A DNA stretch of 64,000 bases from Chitinophaga sp. (GTDB lineage: Bacteria > Bacteroidota > Bacteroidia > Chitinophagales > Chitinophagaceae), in contig NZ_JAGHZS010000010.1 in the NCBI RefSeq assembly GCF_017745275.1, forward strand, positions 1-64,000, read 5' to 3'. The notes beneath the pieces were generated by a model, which was not told the origin of the DNA, made no database searches, and saw nothing but the letters and a program-made list of their open reading frames with translations. Below, one piece after another: positions 8,001 to 16,809 of the stretch. The translations under genes and the position numbers were made by a program. Position 1 is the stretch's first letter; each line of letters begins with the position of its first letter.

Positions 8001-8450
8001 ATGAGCACAGCAGTCCGAATAATTGCATTTGTTGTTTATCTGGTAGTAATAGTAGCTGTATATCTATCCAGCTATAATTGGACTGTTGAGCGATTCTCTA
8101 CAGTTCAATATGTAACTGATAGCTTAGGAACCAGCAATAGAAATTGGATAATCCTTGTTGGTTATTGTATCTGGACATTCGGTACAATGGAGACTGTGTT
8201 GGATAAGCTACAGACAAACACGCATTTGGTACGGTTCACTATTTTGATTTTAGACGTGTTCGCGGTGCTGCTTAGCCTGGTACTGTTTGTTTTATATAAC
8301 AATACACAAAGTAACGGCATCGCAACAACAGCAGACGTACTGAGCATTTTTTTTCTATTGATGGTTTCAGGAGGATTAAACGTCGTGTTTCTACTGGTAC
8401 TAAAAATATATGAGAGACTGGTAAAAGATACAGGTAATAATTCAAAGTAA
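8001..8450 (+). CDS. Four-TM membrane protein of unknown function
   Basis: A 149-aa protein with four hydrophobic segments (IIAFVVYLVVIVAVYL, WIILVGYCIWTFGTM, LILDVFAVLLSLVLFVLY, LSIFFLLMVSGGLNVVFLLVL). It starts 46 bases after the DUF1493 stop; GGAGGAA at 7980-7986 lies 14 bases upstream. No family recognised. It is followed by a second small membrane protein, and both are candidate immunity or island cargo genes. Confidence 0.5.
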   Translation: MSTAVRIIAFVVYLVVIVAVYLSSYNWTVERFSTVQYVTDSLGTSNRNWIILVGYCIWTFGTMETVLDKLQTNTHLVRFTILILDVFAVLLSLVLFVLYNNTQSNGIATTADVLSIFFLLMVSGGLNVVFLLVLKIYERLVKDTGNNSK

Positions 8451-8493
8451 ATGAGTGATGTGAAACAACCGGAGAAAGCCTAAGAGCCTACCT

Positions 8494-8895
8494 ATGTCAG
8501 GATATTTGTATGGACATTTATATAAAGTAGCTGGAAAATTACGCGCCAATGATCCCAAATGCACTGCATTATTATTTCTGGTGGCAATATGGAATAGCTA
8601 TGCCATCATGTTATTATTATGGGGCATGTCAAAGTTTTCCAGACTACATAGCGTGGTAATTTGGGTATTGGTGTTAATGCTTTCCTATTTGGTGTATCGG
8701 GTAGTTAAGAAATGCGTATACAATAAGAATGTATTTAAAGCAGCTCTAAAACAATACAACAACGAGAGCAGATTTCAGCAGATTTTTGGATGCATTATTT
8801 CCTTTCTGTTGGTATTGTTGTCTCCTTTTCTTTCCCTGTTTTTTGTTCGATGCTTAAAAGAGGTAATAATGCTTTTCCAGGTTGCAATTTCGTAG
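8494..8895 (+). CDS. Three-TM membrane protein of unknown function
   Basis: A 133-aa protein with three hydrophobic stretches (LLFLVAIWNSYAIMLLLWG, VVIWVLVLMLSYLVYRVV, FGCIISFLLVLLSPFLSLFFV) separated by basic loops. It lies 43 bases after the preceding membrane protein and ends 23 bases before the convergent peptidase gene. No family recognised. It marks the right end of the AT-rich RHS island: base composition changes sharply at about 8.9 kb. Confidence 0.5.
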   Translation: MSGYLYGHLYKVAGKLRANDPKCTALLFLVAIWNSYAIMLLLWGMSKFSRLHSVVIWVLVLMLSYLVYRVVKKCVYNKNVFKAALKQYNNESRFQQIFGCIISFLLVLLSPFLSLFFVRCLKEVIMLFQVAIS

Positions 8896-8918
8896 GAGCA
8901 TATTTGCGGGAAAGGTTC

Positions 8919-9704
8919 TTACACCTTCCCCGCCGGATCCTGCCTGAATATCTTCGTCAACATCCCATACAATTCCGGGTGCTTCTCCGCCAGCAAATCC
9001 GGCCTTTCAAAAAAGTATTCCGATATTACCGCAAAAAACTCTGCTTCATTCATCGCGGCATAAGGATTAATATCCGTATGCCCTTCTGAAATTTCCTGTA
9101 TGGTCTGATGCACCAGCTTCATCCACGGAATGGCGTAGCTGTGGTCCAGTAGTTTGCTGGGGAACCCATCGATGGTGCCATCTGTTTTATCCAGCAGGTG
9201 CACAAATTCATGAATGGCGGTATTGTTTTTATCGGTGATGTTGGAGAAGCCTTCGCGCAGGGCGGAGCGGGAGAGGATCATTTGTCCGTTGAGAGCGCCG
9301 CTGCCTACCATGCCGAGGATATTACGGCGATTCCCTTCGTATTGATAGCTTTCATCGAAAGTATCAGGGTAAAGTATGACGTTGGTAAGATTAAAATATT
9401 CCCAGTCTTTGAATCCAAAGATGGGGATGATGCCGCTGGCGGCAACGAGCACGCGGTCGAGCGCCGTTACTTCGGTGCCTACGCCTTCTATACTGGTTCT
9501 TTTGAGAAAGCGTTGTACCATGCCTTCAAAGCGCGTTTTATCAGAGGGGCTGAGCTGCTGGTAGTAGCGCACATGTTCCTGCAGGAGCGACTGGTATCCT
9601 TCCGGTACGGCTATTTTCTTGCTTTGCCTGCGACTGTATATATTTTTGAAGTACAGGAACAGGATGAGTCCTATCATGATCAATCCGAATAACACCATGG
9701 CCAT
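8919..9704 (-). CDS. mtfA: Zinc-dependent peptidase, M90/MtfA family
   Basis: A 261-aa protein close in length to E. coli MtfA. Residues 1-20 form a membrane segment (VLFGLIMIGLILFLYFK), unlike the soluble E. coli protein, so it is probably membrane-anchored. The metal site is HEFVH with H165, E166 and H169, inside AIHEFVHLLDKTDGTIDGFP, where the LLDxxDG context is typical of M90; the second Glu-rich helix (NEAEFFAVISEYFF) follows. In E. coli MtfA binds the regulator Mlc; that partner is not implied here. Its ATG overlaps the TAA of the upstream M28 peptidase gene by one base (TAATG), so the two are probably translationally coupled. Confidence 0.85.
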   Translation of the reverse strand: MAMVLFGLIMIGLILFLYFKNIYSRRQSKKIAVPEGYQSLLQEHVRYYQQLSPSDKTRFEGMVQRFLKRTSIEGVGTEVTALDRVLVAASGIIPIFGFKDWEYFNLTNVILYPDTFDESYQYEGNRRNILGMVGSGALNGQMILSRSALREGFSNITDKNNTAIHEFVHLLDKTDGTIDGFPSKLLDHSYAIPWMKLVHQTIQEISEGHTDINPYAAMNEAEFFAVISEYFFERPDLLAEKHPELYGMLTKIFRQDPAGKV

Positions 9705-11335
9705 TATTTTCTATATGCTTTAAATTCTGATCCATTTTTCCATTTTGGGAAGCTGCTCTCCTGGCTGAGGTGGTAGCCTACGTCAAACAGCAGGCGGATG
9801 TCTTCCAGCATGCCCTCCAGGTTCCAGGTGGCGGGGGTGAATTCATCGGCAGGGGAGTGGTAACGTAAACGGTTATACGCTGCTGTCTGTTCTTTGGCCC
9901 ACCCGGCTTCGTGGCCAATGGCGTTGGTACCGGGGCCGATATACAATCCTGGCACGCCTTTCTTGGCGAAGTTGAAGTGGTCGGAGCGGAAGAACCAGCC
10001 GCCTTCGGGATTGGCTTCGGGGATGGTAGTGCGTTGTTGCCTTTCCGCAGCACGCAGGGCGTATTCATCCAACTCTGATTGTCCCTTGCCAATGACAGTA
10101 ATATCTTTGGTGCGACCAAAAGTATTGAGTACATCCAGGTTAATATCGGCAACTATTTTGTTCATGGCAAAGGTGGGATGTGTGGCATAGTATTCGGAGC
10201 CCAGCAGACCTTGTTCTTCGCCGGTAACGGAGAGGAACAGCACAGACCGCGCAGGTGGTTGTGGCAAGCGGGTAAAGGCAGTAGCCAGTTCCAGCAGGCC
10301 GGCGGTGCCGGTGGCGTTGTCTACAGCGCCGTTGTAAATAGAGTCGCCTTTAACGGGTTCGCCTATACCAAAATGATCCCAGTGGGCGGAATATACAACA
10401 CATTCCTGCGGCCGTTTGGCGCCGGGCAGTACGGCCAGCACATTATGGGAGGTGGATTTTTTTATGGTATTATTTATTTCGAGAGATGTTTGTAAATGGA
10501 GGTCTACCGGCCTGAAATCTTTTGTCCTGGCCTTTTGCATGATATCAGGTGAGATGCCGGCCAGTTGGAATATTTTCGTGGCGGCATCCTGTGATATCCA
10601 TCCTTCCAGTGCGGCGCGGTGTTGGTTGTTGTCGGCAGTTTGAAGATAGAGCTTGGAATTAGACCAGCCGCTGCGCACTACTTTCCAAGGATAGCTGGCG
10701 GCAGCGGTTTCATGGATGATGATCACGCCGGTGGCGCCTTGCCGGGCGGCTTCTTCAAATTTATAAGTCCAGCGGCCGTAGTACGTCATAGTACGACCTT
10801 TAAACAGGGTGCTGTCGGCGAAGCCCGGATCGTTGATAAGCACAATCACTGTTTTGCCTTTTACATCCAGTCCTTTATAATCGTTCCATTGATACTCCGG
10901 TGCTACGATGCCGTAGCCGGCAAATACCAGCGGGGAATTGCGGACGTTCACCTGGTCCTGTACACGGCGGGTGGCTGCCACAAAGTCTTCCAGGTAGGAT
11001 AACGATACGCTGCCACCATTGCCTTTAATCACCAGGTCGCTGGCGGGTTTGGAATAGATAGACACCATGGGTACCTCCTGGAAATAGCTGTTGCCGTTGC
11101 CGGGTTGTAATCCCAGTTGTTTAAACTGTGCGGCCAGGTATTGAATGGTGCTGTCTTCTCCGCGGGTGAAGGGCTTGCGGCCTTCAAACGCATCGGAGGC
11201 CAGTATGCTGATATGTTGTGCCAGGCTGCTGGCGTTAATGGCTTTGATGGCGGTGGAGTCTTGTGCAATGGCCTGGCTGCCCGCTAACGTGGCTGCCATG
11301 GCTAATATAATGGGTACTTTCAATGTATCTGTCAT
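9704..11335 (-). CDS. Secreted M28 family metallopeptidase with PA domain
   Basis: A 543-aa protein with a signal peptide (PIILAMAATLAGSQAIAQ). Residues about 130-290 fit a protease-associated (PA) insert (KGKTVIVLINDPG, RQGATGVIIIHETAAASYPW). The M28 aminopeptidase domain covers about 295-530 with zinc ligands in SAHWDHFG (His318), NGAVDNATG (Asp), TGEEQGLLGS (Glu pair) and DINLDV, and a late His region (GHEAGWAKEQ). Exported peptidases of this type trim peptides in the periplasm or outside. It starts at ATG 11335 and is the first gene of a two-gene minus-strand unit with the M90 peptidase. Substrate cannot be read from the sequence. Confidence 0.88.
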   Translation of the reverse strand: MTDTLKVPIILAMAATLAGSQAIAQDSTAIKAINASSLAQHISILASDAFEGRKPFTRGEDSTIQYLAAQFKQLGLQPGNGNSYFQEVPMVSIYSKPASDLVIKGNGGSVSLSYLEDFVAATRRVQDQVNVRNSPLVFAGYGIVAPEYQWNDYKGLDVKGKTVIVLINDPGFADSTLFKGRTMTYYGRWTYKFEEAARQGATGVIIIHETAAASYPWKVVRSGWSNSKLYLQTADNNQHRAALEGWISQDAATKIFQLAGISPDIMQKARTKDFRPVDLHLQTSLEINNTIKKSTSHNVLAVLPGAKRPQECVVYSAHWDHFGIGEPVKGDSIYNGAVDNATGTAGLLELATAFTRLPQPPARSVLFLSVTGEEQGLLGSEYYATHPTFAMNKIVADINLDVLNTFGRTKDITVIGKGQSELDEYALRAAERQQRTTIPEANPEGGWFFRSDHFNFAKKGVPGLYIGPGTNAIGHEAGWAKEQTAAYNRLRYHSPADEFTPATWNLEGMLEDIRLLFDVGYHLSQESSFPKWKNGSEFKAYRK

Positions 11336-11384
11336 TTAATCCGCGCAAAAATTAGGGGACTTCCGGTAGAATTCCAAAAATGGA

Positions 11385-14090
11385 TTACCGGAGCAGCACG
11401 GTGGTGCCTTTACGAAACACCTTTTTGCCGCTTTCTTTTTCGGTGTATCGCAGCATCCATACATAGGTGCCGATATCCGCTGCTTTTCCATTCACCGTGC
11501 CATCCCATTTGTGGCGCCAGTCGGTGGTTTCAAATAAGAGGTTGCCGACCCGGTTATAGACGGAGAAATGCAGGTCTACCGCTTTGTAGGCATTCAGCGG
11601 ATAGAGATAATCGTTTTGCCCGTCGTTGTTGGGAGAAAACGCTGTAGGCACATCTATATAGCAACTGGCTACGGCAGTGATATAATGATCGGCAGTATCC
11701 TGGCAGTTGGCCTCATTTTTCACGATGAGCCGGATAAGATATTGCTGTTCCTTCTGGGTAGGGTAGTATTGCATGCGGATGGGGGTAGCGCCGTTGGTGC
11801 GGGCGCCGTTGCCATAGTCCCAGGTCCAGGATTTGATGGCGCCAAGACTTTTATTCTGCGGAATCACCAGGTCCAGCGGGCAGTAAGGGCCCGGATCTAC
11901 GTCAAACAGCGCGGTTACCTCACTTCTGATGAGGGTATCTTTACTTTTGGTATCTGAACACACGCCATTGGAAACCGTTAGTTCCAGGTGTTTCATGCCA
12001 AGCGTGGTAAATACTTTTGTGGGATTTTGGGTATTAAATGTGGTGCCATCGTCGAAGCTCCATTTCCACTGGTTCACCTGGTTCTTTCCGTCATGCTGAA
12101 AATTGAAGGTACTGATGCGGCAATCCTGCGCGACGGTATAGGTAAATGACGCATTAACGGTATCGGCTGTACGAAATAGTGTTTGTTGATTAATAACTGC
12201 CAATTGCCAGCATTCACTTTGTAAGGTGTTGCCATCCGAGCCGTTGCGGAGCGTGATGACATAGTCACCTGCATTTTGTATGGGGGCAGATAATTGCAGT
12301 TCAATCGTATCCGTGAGTTGATTATTATTGCAGATGCCGCTGGCTTTTACAATGCTGGCCGGTTTGGGACCACTAATGGTAAAGTCGCTGCCGTCCGCCG
12401 CAATAGAACTGCAACGCACCGGTATGGAAACACCTAGTCGCAACGTAGTGGGGGCGCAGGTAGCAGGAGCGGTGGCTCCTAACAATACCGCCGGCTGTGG
12501 TGCAATCGTAAATGGTTGACGTGCACCAGCCGGAGTTTCCTGCCAGCATTCACTTTGCAGCGTATTACCGTCTTTTCCGGCTTTCAGTTGTACCTCATAT
12601 TGACCATCCTTAAGTATACGGTCTTTCAGTTGTAGCGTGATGATTTTTGTTAGTCCGTTGGCATCGCAGGTAGTAATAGCTTTCGTAATGACTACGGGCA
12701 CAGGCCCGCTGATGGTAAATTCGCTTCCATCCGGTGATACGGAGCTGCAGCGGATGTAATCATCAAATACCAGTTGAATATTATCCGGACCGCAAGGTGG
12801 GGGAGTAACAGGTCCCAGGGCCACATAGGGCTGCGGAGGAATGGTGACGTTAGCCGTTTGTCCTGCCGGGCTTTGTACATGGCATTCGCTCTCGATAGTA
12901 TTGCCATCAGGGCCTTTTACGAGTGTCACTGTATAATTGCCTGCCTGTAATATTCTTTTATCCAGTTTTAGGGAGATGGTGGTCGTGAGTCCATCACTGC
13001 TGCAATTGCCGGATGCGGCGATGATCTTCACCGCATTGGGGCCGCTGAGCACAAAATCTTTTCCATCCGGTGAAATAGACTGGCAGCGGATACCGGCTGC
13101 AAAGGTCAGCAGCAGTTCATCAGGTGCACAGGGCGGCGTTTTAATGGTGCCCATTGGTACCGGGAGCGTGGGCAATACCCGGAAGCTAACGGACTCGCCT
13201 GTTGGAAGCTGGTTGCCACAGGCATCCAGGAAGGTGTTCTGGTCTGTGCCATTTTTCGATATGACATTATACGTGCCTACGGGCAATGCTTTGTCGAACT
13301 GCAGCAAAAGCGAATCTGTATCAAACCCGCTACTACAGTCTACTCCGGTGACGCTGACCAGTTTAACACCGGGAATGCCGGGGCCGTTAAATATAAACTC
13401 GCTGCCATCTTTTGAGATGCTGCTGCATTGAATTTTCTTACTGAGCTTAATGCCTGCTGTAAAAGGGCCGCAGTTATAGGCAGACTGTTTTAGATGAGGA
13501 ATGTTCGGATCAGTGATCACCGCGGTGCCGCCACCAAAAGACAATTCATATCCGCTTTGTGTATCGGAGAAGTGGCTGATAAGCAACAGGTATTCGTGGC
13601 CTTGTTCCAGTGTGGGCATAATGCTGAAGAGCGGTTGTCTCTGGCCGCCACAAACGCTATTGGAAGTGCCGGCGGCCGAAGCGCCCGTAATACCAAATTC
13701 TCCTGACCAGTTCATGCAAACAAACAGGCTTGGATCGGTAAATACATCAGTGGGATTGCGCCCGGTAATATCGAATAGCTGCCAGTCATAGTCTTCCTGC
13801 AATATCAGCGGGCGGATAGTAAATCCCAGCGTACCGGTTTGGTAACAGGTGAATTTGTACCAGTAAGGATTTTTATCAATATGCGGGCCATCATCCGGGT
13901 TATTACAAACCGGGCCAGGGACGAGATTTGAGCCACAAATAGGAACAGATGCCTGCTTGAAAACTTTTATGCCGCAAACAGGAAATGCGGAGGAGGGTGT
14001 TTGGCCAATTCCCGTGCAGGACTGGCTGCTGCCGGCTTGCGTACAAAGCAGTAATGTTAACAAATAAACGAAAAATCTTACCTTAAGCAT
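11385..14090 (-). CDS. Type IX-secreted repeat protein with PKD and gliding-motility-type C-terminal domain
   Basis: A 901-aa protein. Residues 1-22 are a signal peptide (FFVYLLTLLLCTQAGSSQ). Residues 40-200 form an N-terminal domain rich in paired Cys. Four tandem repeats of about 105 aa follow (about 205-640), each with a CSSISxDGSEFxISGP-like start and a YxVTLKxGxDGNTLxxECW-like end. Residues about 650-815 contain PKD-type beta domains (WKWSFDDGTTFNTQNPTKVF, WTWDYGNGARTNGATPIRMQ). Residues 820-901 are the type B sorting domain: PTAFSPNNDGQNDYLYPLNA, VYNRVGNLLFETTDW, WDGTVNGKAADIGTYVWMLR. Such proteins are exported by the type IX system and end up at the cell surface, often as adhesins. It stands alone. 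Ligand unknown. Confidence 0.9.
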   Translation of the reverse strand: MLKVRFFVYLLTLLLCTQAGSSQSCTGIGQTPSSAFPVCGIKVFKQASVPICGSNLVPGPVCNNPDDGPHIDKNPYWYKFTCYQTGTLGFTIRPLILQEDYDWQLFDITGRNPTDVFTDPSLFVCMNWSGEFGITGASAAGTSNSVCGGQRQPLFSIMPTLEQGHEYLLLISHFSDTQSGYELSFGGGTAVITDPNIPHLKQSAYNCGPFTAGIKLSKKIQCSSISKDGSEFIFNGPGIPGVKLVSVTGVDCSSGFDTDSLLLQFDKALPVGTYNVISKNGTDQNTFLDACGNQLPTGESVSFRVLPTLPVPMGTIKTPPCAPDELLLTFAAGIRCQSISPDGKDFVLSGPNAVKIIAASGNCSSDGLTTTISLKLDKRILQAGNYTVTLVKGPDGNTIESECHVQSPAGQTANVTIPPQPYVALGPVTPPPCGPDNIQLVFDDYIRCSSVSPDGSEFTISGPVPVVITKAITTCDANGLTKIITLQLKDRILKDGQYEVQLKAGKDGNTLQSECWQETPAGARQPFTIAPQPAVLLGATAPATCAPTTLRLGVSIPVRCSSIAADGSDFTISGPKPASIVKASGICNNNQLTDTIELQLSAPIQNAGDYVITLRNGSDGNTLQSECWQLAVINQQTLFRTADTVNASFTYTVAQDCRISTFNFQHDGKNQVNQWKWSFDDGTTFNTQNPTKVFTTLGMKHLELTVSNGVCSDTKSKDTLIRSEVTALFDVDPGPYCPLDLVIPQNKSLGAIKSWTWDYGNGARTNGATPIRMQYYPTQKEQQYLIRLIVKNEANCQDTADHYITAVASCYIDVPTAFSPNNDGQNDYLYPLNAYKAVDLHFSVYNRVGNLLFETTDWRHKWDGTVNGKAADIGTYVWMLRYTEKESGKKVFRKGTTVLLR

Positions 14091-14258
14091 GGGATACCTG
14101 GTTGACCGGGGAATCTTTTAAATTAAAGAAATTTTCTCAAACCGATACGTTAAATTCTATGCAAATATTTTTTGTTTCCCACGGAAAGCGCGTTGTTTTA
14201 GGTTAAAATATGCGTATAATTGATTAATTACAGCAGCATGCCATAGCGGGTCTCCAGC

Positions 14259-14266
14259 TATTTTTG
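14259..14266 (+). promoter_or_regulatory. Candidate Bacteroidota -7 box for the hydroxyproline cluster
   Basis: TATTTTTG fits the TAnnTTTG consensus and lies 23 bases before the ATG at 14290. No TTG sits at the usual -33 distance, so this is a weak call. Confidence 0.35.
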
Positions 14267-14289
14267 TTGGCATAAAAAAAGATAGGAAA

Positions 14290-15213
14290 ATGGCACAAAT
14301 TAACTGGCAAGGCGTATTTCCCGCATTGCTCACTCCTTTCACCGCCGACGATCATATTGATTATGAGATGTTCGACAAAAACCTGCAGGCGCAGGTAGAT
14401 GCAGGCGTTAATGGTATTATTCTGGGCGGCTCACTGGGCGAAGCCAGTAGTTTACAGAATGAAGAAAAGTATGCATTGGTAAAACATGCAGTAGCTTTCC
14501 TGGGAGGTAAAATTCCCGTTGTGATGAATATTGCAGAGCAAACCACCAAAGCCGCTATCGGTTGCGCCAAAGCAGCGGAAGAAGCGGGTGCGGCTGGTTT
14601 GATGCTGTTGCCTCCCATGCGTTATAAGGCGGATGATGCAGAAACCGTGGCCTACTTCCTGGCGGTAGCCAACAGTACGTCGTTACCGATTATGATCTAT
14701 AACAACCCGGTAGATTATAAAATTCTTGTGACCCTGGACATGTTCGCGGAACTGGCAAAAGCTCCCAACATCCAGGCGGTAAAAGAGTCTACCCGCGATA
14801 CCACCAATGTTATTCGTATGTTCAACCGCTTCGGGGATCGCTTTAGCATACTTGGCGGCGTAGATACTTTGGCGTTAGAATGCCTGGTACTGGGTGCCAA
14901 TGGCTGGGTAGCCGGGCTGGTAGATGCTTTCCCACGTGAAACTGTGGCTATTTACCGCCTGGTAAAGGCCGGACGTATTCCGGAAGCACTTGCCATTTAC
15001 CGCTGGTTCATGCCATTGCTGGAACTGGATATTGATCCTAAACTGGTACAATACATCAAAATGGCCGCTGCCGCCACCGGTATCGGTACTGCTATTGTAC
15101 GTGCTCCACGTTTATTGCCAACAGGTGCAGAACTTGCACACGTTGAAAAAGTAATTGCGGACGCCCTGGCTAACCGCCCTGTGCTGCCGGAATATTTAAA
15201 TCTCCCCGGATGA
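14290..15213 (+). CDS. DapA-family lyase, probable 1-pyrroline-4-hydroxy-2-carboxylate deaminase
   Basis: A 307-aa class I aldolase-fold protein. The Schiff-base lysine is K165 (AVKESTRDTTNVI), with the partner tyrosine Y137 in MIYNNPVDY; the usual DapA GTTGE motif reads GGSLGEASS. Neighbours decide the function. It is the first of four plus-strand genes with an aldehyde dehydrogenase (4-base ATGA overlap), a proline-racemase-family epimerase and a DadA-like oxidase. This set is the trans-4-hydroxy-L-proline pathway, in which a DapA homologue deaminates and opens the pyrroline to alpha-ketoglutarate semialdehyde. Dihydrodipicolinate synthase itself is unlikely in this context. Confidence 0.85.
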   Translation: MAQINWQGVFPALLTPFTADDHIDYEMFDKNLQAQVDAGVNGIILGGSLGEASSLQNEEKYALVKHAVAFLGGKIPVVMNIAEQTTKAAIGCAKAAEEAGAAGLMLLPPMRYKADDAETVAYFLAVANSTSLPIMIYNNPVDYKILVTLDMFAELAKAPNIQAVKESTRDTTNVIRMFNRFGDRFSILGGVDTLALECLVLGANGWVAGLVDAFPRETVAIYRLVKAGRIPEALAIYRWFMPLLELDIDPKLVQYIKMAAAATGIGTAIVRAPRLLPTGAELAHVEKVIADALANRPVLPEYLNLPG

Positions 15214-16799
15214 TTACTGGAAAAAATATCATAGGCTTCGCTGACGTTGCGGAGGGCACAGATGTACTTCGTGCATACAATCCCGTTAGCAATACAGCGT
15301 TGCCGGAAACATTTACTATCGCCACTGCTGCAGAGGTAAACCTCGCGGTAGATAAAGCTACTGCTGCTTTCCAGGTATACCGCCTTTCTTCTCCGGAAGA
15401 AAGAGCGGTTTTCCTGGAAACCATCGCGGCAGAAATACTGGGACTGGGTGATGTCCTGCTGGAAAGAGCCGTGGCAGAATCCGGCCTGCCTTTAGGCCGT
15501 ATTACCGGAGAACGCATGCGCACCGTTTCCCAGCTGAAACTCTTCGCCAGCGTATTAAGGGAAGGCTCCTGGGTAGAAGCTGTGATTGATCCCGCACAAC
15601 CGGATCGGACACCACTACCGAGAGCGGATATACGAAAAATGCTGGTACCATTGGGGCCCGTATTGGTATTTCCGGCCAGCAACTTCCCGCTCGCCTTCTC
15701 CACAGCAGGTGGCGACACTGCATCAGCGCTGGCTGCCGGTAACCCGGTCATTGTGAAAGCTCATGAATCGCATCCCGGCACCAATGAATTGGTGGCCCTC
15801 GCCATTCAAAAGGCCGCGAAACAATGTGGTATGCCGGATGGCGTGTTTTCCAGTCTTTCCGGAACCGGACCCGCTATCGGGCAACAACTGGTGAAACACC
15901 ACGGCATTAAAGCCATCGGCTTCACCGGCTCCTTTAAAGTAGGTACCGCTATCTTCGATGCTGTAACCCAACGCCCGGAGCCTATTCCGGTATATGCGGA
16001 AATGAGCAGCATCAACCCGGTACTGCTATTGCCGGCTAAACTGGCAGCAGCGGCAGACAGCGTAGCCAAACAATATGCGCAGTCTATCACCCTGGGCGCC
16101 GGTCAGTTCTGCACCAATCCCGGTCTGCTCATCGCTCTGGCTGACGAGGCTACTACGCAATTTGCCACTACCCTGCAACAGGAGCTGTCTGCCATCCCCG
16201 CTATTACCATGCTCAATCCCGGCATCTGCTACCACTACTACGAAAACAGGGAGCAGCTCTCACGCAGGAAAGGCGTGGAAACACTGTACGCCGGCGGCGC
16301 TGAAAGAGAAGCTACCAAAGGTTCTCCAGCCCTTTATCGCGTCAGCGCACAACACTTTATTTCCAATACAGAATTGCAGCAGGAAGTGTTTGGCCCCACC
16401 TCGCTGTTGGTGGTATGCAATAACGAGGCAGAACTGCAGGCAGTGATTGCGCAGTTACACGGGCAGCTAACCGGTACCATAATGGCAGAAGATGCGGATC
16501 TGACACGCTTTTCGGGCGCTATTACAGCGTTGTCTGAAAAAGTAGGCCGCATTATCCTGAATAATGTACCTACCGGCGTGGAAGTATGCTATGCCATGCA
16601 ACACGGTGGACCATTCCCGGCTACCACGGATATACGAAGTACTTCCGTAGGTGCGTCCGCGATAGTGCGTTTTGCAAGACCGCTATGTTACCAGGACTGG
16701 CCAGCACACCTGCTCCCGGCCGCATTGAAAGATGAAAATCCTTTAGGCATCTGGCGCCGTATAGACGGTCAGCTCACCAAAGACGCCGTTAGAAAATAA
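15210..16799 (+). CDS. Aldehyde dehydrogenase, probable alpha-ketoglutarate semialdehyde dehydrogenase
   Basis: A 529-aa ALDH-superfamily protein, longer than typical 480-aa members and matching the about 525-aa 2,5-dioxovalerate dehydrogenase branch. The catalytic cysteine is C301 in GAGQFCTNPG; cofactor-binding stretches include PASNFPLAFSTAGGDTASAL and IGFTGSFKVGTAIFD. It starts at the ATG that overlaps the deaminase stop by four bases and ends 10 bases before the epimerase start. In the pathway it oxidises alpha-ketoglutarate semialdehyde with NAD(P)+ to alpha-ketoglutarate, feeding the TCA cycle. Confidence 0.87.
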   Translation: MITGKNIIGFADVAEGTDVLRAYNPVSNTALPETFTIATAAEVNLAVDKATAAFQVYRLSSPEERAVFLETIAAEILGLGDVLLERAVAESGLPLGRITGERMRTVSQLKLFASVLREGSWVEAVIDPAQPDRTPLPRADIRKMLVPLGPVLVFPASNFPLAFSTAGGDTASALAAGNPVIVKAHESHPGTNELVALAIQKAAKQCGMPDGVFSSLSGTGPAIGQQLVKHHGIKAIGFTGSFKVGTAIFDAVTQRPEPIPVYAEMSSINPVLLLPAKLAAAADSVAKQYAQSITLGAGQFCTNPGLLIALADEATTQFATTLQQELSAIPAITMLNPGICYHYYENREQLSRRKGVETLYAGGAEREATKGSPALYRVSAQHFISNTELQQEVFGPTSLLVVCNNEAELQAVIAQLHGQLTGTIMAEDADLTRFSGAITALSEKVGRIILNNVPTGVEVCYAMQHGGPFPATTDIRSTSVGASAIVRFARPLCYQDWPAHLLPAALKDENPLGIWRRIDGQLTKDAVRK

Positions 16800-16809
16800 T
16801 TTGTATGCT

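Noticed and set aside
9198..9692. Plus-strand 164-aa frame opposite the M90 peptidase, and similar long antisense frames across the window
   Set aside because: They mirror real genes with GC-biased third positions and have no family features.
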